Source: Burkholderia metallica
Lineage (GTDB): Bacteria; Pseudomonadota; Gammaproteobacteria; Burkholderiales; Burkholderiaceae
DNA: 64,000 nt
Reading direction: 5' to 3'
Assembly (NCBI RefSeq): GCF_902832845.1
Contig: NZ_CADFDB010000001.1
Location: 186,001-250,000 of the forward strand
Part shown: in pieces, positions 59,173-64,000 of the stretch
Numbering within the stretch: the first letter of the stretch is position 1
How the letters are laid out: each line of letters starts with the position of its first letter
The notes under the pieces: generated by a model
Told to the model about the DNA's origin: nothing
What the model saw: only the letters and a program-made list of their open reading frames with translations
The model's database searches: none
Made by a program: the position numbers and the translations under genes

Positions 59173-60840
59173 ATGAAAAAACTGCCTCCCGGGGCCCATC
59201 CCGATCATCTGAAAAAGCAGGCCAAGACATTGTTGCGCCTGTACCGTCAGGGCGACGCCGATGCCGTCGCGCGCTTCATCCGGTTTCTCCCCGCCGCCGC
59301 GAACCGCACGCACGACGAAACGCTCGCGCTCGGGCTTCGGCTGCACGACGCGCAATCCTGCATTGCGCGCGAGTACGGTTTCGCGTCGTGGGCCGATCTC
59401 GGCGCATTCGTCGACATGCATGCGCTCGGCGGGCAACCGCGCGCGCAACTGATCCGCCGCTGGCTCGACCTCGCGTACGGCGGCGACGTGACCGGCGGCG
59501 TCGCCACGGCCCGGCCGCGCGTCGCCGCGCAACTGCTGCTCGACCATCCCGATCTCGTCGCGCACGATTCGACCGTCGCTTGCGCGGCCGGCGACCTCGA
59601 CGCCGTGAAGGCGGCGCTGGCCGCCGATCCCGGCTGGATCGCGCGCGCCGGCGGCGCGTTGAAGCTGCCGCCGCTGGTCGCCGTCACGCATTCGCAGCTC
59701 GGACAGATTCCCGAGTTCGCGGTCAGGCTGCGCGCTTGCGCGCGCCATCTGCTCGATGCCGGGGCCGATCCGAACCAGCGGATCGGCAACCGCTTTCCTC
59801 CCGCATCGCTCGACGCGCCCGACGAAGCCGGGCCGCTGTCGGCGCTGTACGGCGCGGCGGGCGTCAATCGAGATCCGGTTCTCACCGCGATGCTGCTGAA
59901 CGCCGGCGCCGACCCGAACGACGGCGAATCGCTGTATCACTCGGTGGAAAATCCGGCCTGTACGCGGCTGCTGCTCGAACACGGCGCGCGGGTGAGCGGC
60001 ACCAATGCGCTGCGTCGCGCATTCGACATGCGCGATGCGGATGCGCTCGAACTGCTGCTCGCGCACGGCGGCGACCCGAACGAGCCGCCCGGCGAGGGGC
60101 TGGCGCAGACCTGGGGCGCACCGCTGCTGCGGGCGATCGGCGTGCGCTGCTCGGCGCGCCACGTCGCCGCGCTGCTGGCCGCCGGCGCCGATCCCCATGC
60201 GCGGACCCCGACCGGCGTCAGTGCGTACCGGCTCGCGATGCAGACCGGATTGTCGGACGTCGCGGCGCTGTTGCGCGCGGCCGGCGCGGAAGAGCCGCTC
60301 GACGCGGCGGACGCGTTCGTGGCGGCGTGCGCGCGCGCCGACGCCGACGACGCACGGCGCATCCAGGCGCGGCATCCCGAACTGCCCGGTGCGCTGCCCG
60401 ACGAGCGGCTGCGGCTGCTGCCGGACGCCGCCGCATGGGGGGCGGCCGACGCGGTGAAGGTCATGGTCGAACTGGGTTGGCCGATCGCGGCGCGCGGCGG
60501 CGACTGGGACGCGAGCGCACTGAATCACGCGGTGTTCCGCGGCGATGCGGATTTGCTGACGTTCCTGCTCGCGCACGGCGCGAGCTGGCGCGAAACGCAC
60601 GGGTTCGGGAGCGATGCGCTCGGCACGCTGGCGTGGGCGTCCGTCAACGAGCCGGAGCATGTCGGCCCGGCCGACTGGGAGGCGTGCGCGCGGGTGCTGC
60701 TCGCGCATGGTGTGCCGCTCGCCGCACGGCACCCGTCGAATCCGGACGGCGTGCTGATCGACGGGCGCGCGCTGTATTTCTCCGAAGCCGTGACCGATAT
60801 ATTGCTCGGGATCGACGGCGGGGGGCCGGCGTCGAACTGA
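59173..60840 (+). CDS. Ankyrin-repeat protein
   Basis: A 555-residue protein. Residues 1-90 are an unknown N-terminal region (MKKLPPGAHPDHLKKQAKTL...). From about 120 to 520 there are numerous helix-turn-helix units with the ankyrin consensus LLxAGADPN, for example ARHLLDAGADPNQRIGN, AMLLNAGADPNDGES, ALELLLAHGGDPNEPPG and ALLAAGADPHARTPTGVSAY. Eight or more repeats can be counted. Such proteins mediate protein binding. ACGAGGA precedes the ATG at 59173. No signal peptide is apparent, so it is probably cytoplasmic. Confidence 0.87.
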   Translation: MKKLPPGAHPDHLKKQAKTLLRLYRQGDADAVARFIRFLPAAANRTHDETLALGLRLHDAQSCIAREYGFASWADLGAFVDMHALGGQPRAQLIRRWLDLAYGGDVTGGVATARPRVAAQLLLDHPDLVAHDSTVACAAGDLDAVKAALAADPGWIARAGGALKLPPLVAVTHSQLGQIPEFAVRLRACARHLLDAGADPNQRIGNRFPPASLDAPDEAGPLSALYGAAGVNRDPVLTAMLLNAGADPNDGESLYHSVENPACTRLLLEHGARVSGTNALRRAFDMRDADALELLLAHGGDPNEPPGEGLAQTWGAPLLRAIGVRCSARHVAALLAAGADPHARTPTGVSAYRLAMQTGLSDVAALLRAAGAEEPLDAADAFVAACARADADDARRIQARHPELPGALPDERLRLLPDAAAWGAADAVKVMVELGWPIAARGGDWDASALNHAVFRGDADLLTFLLAHGASWRETHGFGSDALGTLAWASVNEPEHVGPADWEACARVLLAHGVPLAARHPSNPDGVLIDGRALYFSEAVTDILLGIDGGGPASN

Positions 60841-61058
60841 ACGACCGTGGGCCGGCAACGGCTGCAAGGGCGCGAGGGCGGCGGCGTGTTGCGTGCCGCC
60901 CCGCTCGCGGCCGGGTTGCAGGGTACCCGGCACTGGCCGCAAGCGAGCACCCGGCGCACCGGTTTTTTCCTGTCGCGCGACGACATTTCGATGCATGCTG
61001 AAACGTCGGATGCAGGACAGGCGTACGCTCGGTCATCCCCTTCCTTCCGGAGTCCGCG

Positions 61059-61919
61059 ATGCCCCGTTCCGATCTGCAAGCCCGCCAGGCCGAAGCCTTC
61101 CGCGCACTGCATGCGCGCCCCGGCGCGTTCATCATCCCGAACCCGTGGGACGCCGGCACCGCGCGCCTGCTCGCGATGGCCGGCTTCGAGGCGCTCGCGA
61201 CCACGAGCGCCGGCTACGCGTTTTCGAAAGGCCGGCCCGACAATGCGATCGACCGCGACGCGATGCTCGATCACATCGCCGAGATCGTCGCCGCGGGCGG
61301 CCTGCCTGTCAGCGCCGATCTCGAGAACGGCTTCGGCGACGCACCCGACACGGTGGCCGAAACGATCCGGCTCGCGGCCGAGGCCGGCGCAGTCGGCGGC
61401 TCGATCGAGGATGCGACGGGGCGTGTCGACACGCCGATCTACGCGCGCGACGCGGCGATCGAGCGCATCGCGGCGGCCGTCGACGCGGCGCGCGCGCTGC
61501 CGTTTCCGTTCACGCTGACCGCGCGCTGCGAAAACTACCTGCACGGCCGCCCCGACCTCGCCGACACGATCGCGCGGCTCGTCGCCTATCGCGACGCGGG
61601 TGCCGACGTGCTGTACGCGCCCGGTATCACCGATGCGGACGACATCGCGGCGGTGACGCAGGCGGTCGGGGCGCCCGTGAACGTCGTAATGGGGCTGCAG
61701 GGCGGGTTGCTGAGCCTCGACGCGCTGGCGGCGCTCGGCGTGAAGCGCGTGAGCGTCGGCGGTGCGCTGGCGCGGGCCGCGCTCGGCGCGTTCCTGCGCG
61801 CCGCGAAGGAGATGGTGCAGGACGGCACGTTTACGTTCGCGCAAGCGGGCGTGCCGGGGCGCGACATCAATCGCTGGTTTGCGTCGCCCGATAATTCGCC
61901 GGTTTTGTTCGGCGAATGA
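61059..61919 (+). CDS. Isocitrate lyase / PEP mutase superfamily protein
   Basis: A 286-residue (beta/alpha)8 lyase-fold protein. FIIPNPWDAGTARLLAMAGF (about 24-43) with ATTSAGYAFSKGRPDNAI, then PVSADLENGFGDAPDTVAET (about 83-102) and GSIEDATGRVDTPIYARDAA, are typical of the carboxyphosphonoenolpyruvate/PEP mutase-like group. The flexible-loop KKCGH of isocitrate lyase proper is absent, as in this subgroup. Substrate unknown; related enzymes cleave or rearrange C-C or C-P bonds of 2-oxo acids. It is followed by about 340 bases without genes. Confidence 0.87.
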   Translation: MPRSDLQARQAEAFRALHARPGAFIIPNPWDAGTARLLAMAGFEALATTSAGYAFSKGRPDNAIDRDAMLDHIAEIVAAGGLPVSADLENGFGDAPDTVAETIRLAAEAGAVGGSIEDATGRVDTPIYARDAAIERIAAAVDAARALPFPFTLTARCENYLHGRPDLADTIARLVAYRDAGADVLYAPGITDADDIAAVTQAVGAPVNVVMGLQGGLLSLDALAALGVKRVSVGGALARAALGAFLRAAKEMVQDGTFTFAQAGVPGRDINRWFASPDNSPVLFGE

Positions 61920-62256
61920 GCGTCGATAAATCGTGGGATCGTTTCCAGTCGAAACGTGGATTGACGATAATCAACCGATTTCACGTCAGGATTAAACGCC
62001 GGTGACGGCGCAAAATCCATCGTCTATTCTCCGCATTCGGCCCGCACGACCCGGTCCGGCGCGCAAGCCAAGCCGGACCGGGCGATCGGGCATTCGCCGT
62101 GCGTGTCGATGGCGCGCATTGTTGCATTTTCCCGGCAGGTATGTTTTTGAACACGGGAGTTGCACGGCGATTTTTTGATTGATAATCTGCGGCACGTTCG
62201 AATGAACGGTTGGTGAGCCGCCGGTTATATCGATATATAAAAATGCTGAGAGAGCG
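61920..62256. other. 337-base AT-rich region upstream of the DUF2158 gene
   Basis: No gene is seen. TATATCGATATA (62226-62237) is a perfect 12-bp palindrome directly before the RBS-like GAGAGAG, and it supplies -10-like sequences (TATATA, TATAAA at 62234-62241) without a good -35. It probably regulates the small gene downstream. Confidence 0.45.
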
Positions 62257-62523
62257 ATGACGATCCGAGAAAATCAACGCGTCAGGTTTGGCGTCGGCGA
62301 TGTCGTGACGCTGAAGACGGGCGGCCCGCGCATGACCGTCACCTATGCCGGGCCGGTCGTATTCGACGACGGCGACTGGCTGATCTGCCAGTGGTTCGAC
62401 GAGAGCGGCGAATTCCGGCAGGAAATGTTTCCTCACGACACGGTAGTGCCCGAGCCGCGTGCGATTTCCGCCGGGCGCGTCCGCATGCGGATGCAGTCGC
62501 ATCGCTACCGGTCGGCCGCCTGA
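62257..62523 (+). CDS. DUF2158 / YodC-like small protein
   Basis: An 88-residue protein. The SH3-like beta-barrel motif of DUF2158 is present: RFGVGDVVTLKTGGPRMTVT (about residues 10-29), then DWLICQWFDESGEFRQEMF (about 40-58). GAGAGAG precedes the ATG. The C-terminal 25 residues are basic and variable. Function unknown; stress-induced expression is known for some members. An AT-rich, palindrome-bearing promoter lies upstream. Confidence 0.87.
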   Translation: MTIRENQRVRFGVGDVVTLKTGGPRMTVTYAGPVVFDDGDWLICQWFDESGEFRQEMFPHDTVVPEPRAISAGRVRMRMQSHRYRSAA

Positions 62524-62624
62524 CGACACCTTGCCGCCGCGATGCGGCCGCACGCGGCGCCTGCGCCGCGACATTTCACGTCAGCCCGAAACATGCGGCG
62601 GCGCGCCGCGCCGATACTGTCTGC

Positions 62625-63803
62625 ATGAACCCGACCGATCCCATCGCAGCGGTCACGCACCGCGATCCCTATCCCTACTATGCGGCGCTCGTCGACGGGC
62701 CGCCGCTCGCGTTCGACGCCACGCTCGGCCTGTGGGTCGCGAGCCGCGCGGCTGCCGTGACGGCCGTGCTCGGCCATCCGGCCTGCCGCGTGCGCCCGCT
62801 GGACGCGCCCGTGCCGCCCGCGTTGCGCGGCACGACGGCCGGCGCGCTGTTCGGCGAACTCGTGCGCATGAACGACGGCGCGATGCGGCACGACGTGCCG
62901 AAGCAGGCGCTGCGCGCGGCGTTCGCGCCGATCGATGCCACCGCGTTGCGCGATCGCGCGGCGCAGCTTGCCGCGCGGTGCTTGCCGGCGCCGGGCGACG
63001 CCGACGCGCTGAACGCGTGGTGCATGACGATGCCCGTCTGCGCGGTGGCCGATCTGCTCGGCTTCGACGACACGCAGCTCGACGATATCGCGCTGCTGGT
63101 CGTCGATTTCGTCGCCGCGCTGTCGCCGTTGTCGGATGCGGCGGCGCTGGCCCGCGCGAGCGACGCCGCGCGGCAGTTGCTCGACCGCATGACGGCGCGC
63201 GTCGCGCAGACGCATGCGCACGACGGCACGCTCGTCGCCGCGATACAGCAGGCGGCCCGCGCGTCGGGCTGGCAGGCGGGCGAAGCGCGGGTCGCGAATC
63301 TCGTCGGGCTGCTGTCGCAGACTTGCGAGGCGACCGCCGCATGGCTCGGCAATGCGCTGGTGGCGTGGAACGGGGAGGCGGGCGGGGAGGCGGCAACGCG
63401 CACCGTGCGCGACGATGCCGCGCTCGACGCATTCGTTGCCGAAATCGGGCGCCTCGATTCACCGGTACAGAACACGCGCCGCTTCGTCGCGTCGCGCACG
63501 ACGATCGAAGGCGTGACCGTCGAAGCCGGCGACGCGATCCTCGTCGTGCTCGCCGCGGCGAACCGCGACCCTGCCGTGCATCGCGACCCGCACCGGCTGA
63601 TGCCCGGCCGTGCGGCCGGCCCGAATTTCGGCTTCGGCACGGGGCCGCATGCGTGCCCGGGCGAGCGGATCGCGCGGGCGGTGACGGCGGGGGCGTTCGG
63701 GGCGTGGCTGCGTGCGGGCGGCGAGACGCCGCGCGACGGGCTGGTGTGGCATTACCGTGCGTCGACCAACGTCAGGATGCCGAAGTTCGACGCAGCAGGG
63801 TGA
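62625..63803 (+). CDS. Cytochrome P450
   Basis: A 392-residue soluble P450. The heme-binding loop FGFGTGPHACPGERIAR carries the axial cysteine (about residue 345). The K-helix ExxR is in VAEIGRLDSPVQNTRR (E-I-G-R near 272). The I-helix reads GLLSQTCEATAAWLGNAL: the acidic residue is kept, but the oxygen-activating Thr aligns with Ala and the usual A/G-G pair is absent. Redox partner and substrate are unknown; no ferredoxin gene is adjacent. The frame is open from 62391, but the ATG at 62625 gives the family N-terminus. Confidence 0.9.
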   Translation: MNPTDPIAAVTHRDPYPYYAALVDGPPLAFDATLGLWVASRAAAVTAVLGHPACRVRPLDAPVPPALRGTTAGALFGELVRMNDGAMRHDVPKQALRAAFAPIDATALRDRAAQLAARCLPAPGDADALNAWCMTMPVCAVADLLGFDDTQLDDIALLVVDFVAALSPLSDAAALARASDAARQLLDRMTARVAQTHAHDGTLVAAIQQAARASGWQAGEARVANLVGLLSQTCEATAAWLGNALVAWNGEAGGEAATRTVRDDAALDAFVAEIGRLDSPVQNTRRFVASRTTIEGVTVEAGDAILVVLAAANRDPAVHRDPHRLMPGRAAGPNFGFGTGPHACPGERIARAVTAGAFGAWLRAGGETPRDGLVWHYRASTNVRMPKFDAAG

Positions 63804-63818
63804 GCGGGAAGGAGGGAC

Positions 63819-64000
63819 TTATCGGCAGCCTTGCTTCTCCGCCCATTGCTCCTGGGCGGCTACGCGGCGCTGCACGCGTTCGACGAGACCGGTGGAAAAG
63901 GTCCGCATGCTGATGCCGCGGCGCTTGGCGAGGATCGTCTGCGCGACGTCGGTGCGCGGATTCGGCTGGCAGGCCCAGTACAGGGTCATCAGCCAGCCGA
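63819..64000 (-). CDS. Hypothetical protein, truncated by the window end
   Basis: The last 59 codons of a minus-strand gene end at the TAA 63819-63821. The visible part reads GWLMTLYWACQPNPRTDVAQ, then TILAKRRGISMRTFSTGLVE and RVQRRVAAQEQWAEKQGCR, polar and helical at the C-terminus. The family cannot be judged from this fragment. It converges with the P450 gene, 15 bases apart. Confidence 0.6.
   Translation of the reverse strand, partial: GWLMTLYWACQPNPRTDVAQTILAKRRGISMRTFSTGLVERVQRRVAAQEQWAEKQGCR

Overview
The window is high-GC DNA with dense genes, strong G/C bias at third codon positions and short intergenic gaps. Gene content (the mmsA-mmsB valine cluster, a penR/penA beta-lactamase pair, many LysR regulators, a giant autotransporter) points to Burkholderia, most likely the Burkholderia cepacia complex. 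This is inferred from protein similarity recalled by eye, not from a database search.

Layout. 1-6332: a plus-strand valine/isobutyrate catabolism operon (acyl-CoA ligase, mmsA, mmsB, enoyl-CoA hydratase, 3-hydroxyisobutyryl-CoA hydrolase) with tightly coupled starts and stops and a strong hairpin just before the first gene. 6380-9290: a LysR regulator divergent from a DHA2-type MFS exporter, followed by the stump of an outer-membrane efflux channel gene. 9342-18106: housekeeping and accessory genes, namely two methyltransferases, an HD hydrolase, an XRE regulator, a lipoprotein, an HdeD-like membrane protein fused to a putative permuted papain-like domain, a secreted RNase T2, an isochorismatase-fold protein that appears to lack its catalytic triad, and a VOC protein. 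18197-20560: a small AT-richer accessory patch with a decayed alpha/beta hydrolase, an unknown ORF and a DUF4365 protein. 20561-28239: glutaminase, an RstAB-like two-component system, a type Vd patatin/outer-membrane protein, a solitary MreB paralogue and a DUF218 protein. 28888-36989: a 2679-residue repeat-rich type Va autotransporter closed by a strong intrinsic terminator. 37076-39646: a glycogen-debranching-type glucosidase and a small protein. 40145-42111: penR and penA, divergent.

Between 39.7 and 43.1 kb, and once more at 54.9 kb, lie eight copies of one intergenic repeat. Every copy has the same orientation and carries two inverted DnaA-box-like 9-mers that span exactly 35 bp. 43265-44600 is a frameshifted IS2-type insertion sequence.

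45044-52895 is an orphan type VI secretion cargo island with no core T6SS genes: a PAAR-like/TagK-like protein, VgrG, an 850-residue putative effector with an M23-like N-terminus and an M35/aspzincin-like HExxH C-terminus, two tandemly duplicated lipoproteins (probable immunity proteins) that differ mainly in their middle, and a PAAR tip protein. This island is the strongest candidate for new biology in the window.

53297-64000 returns to typical chromosomal genes: an ABM-family monooxygenase with a MarR regulator, a periplasmic protein, a QseBC-like two-component system divergent from a YgiW-like OB-fold protein, an RpiR regulator, a GNAT acetyltransferase, an ankyrin-repeat protein, a PEP-mutase-family lyase, a DUF2158 protein, a cytochrome P450, and a hypothetical gene cut by the window end. 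No tRNA, rRNA or CRISPR array was seen.
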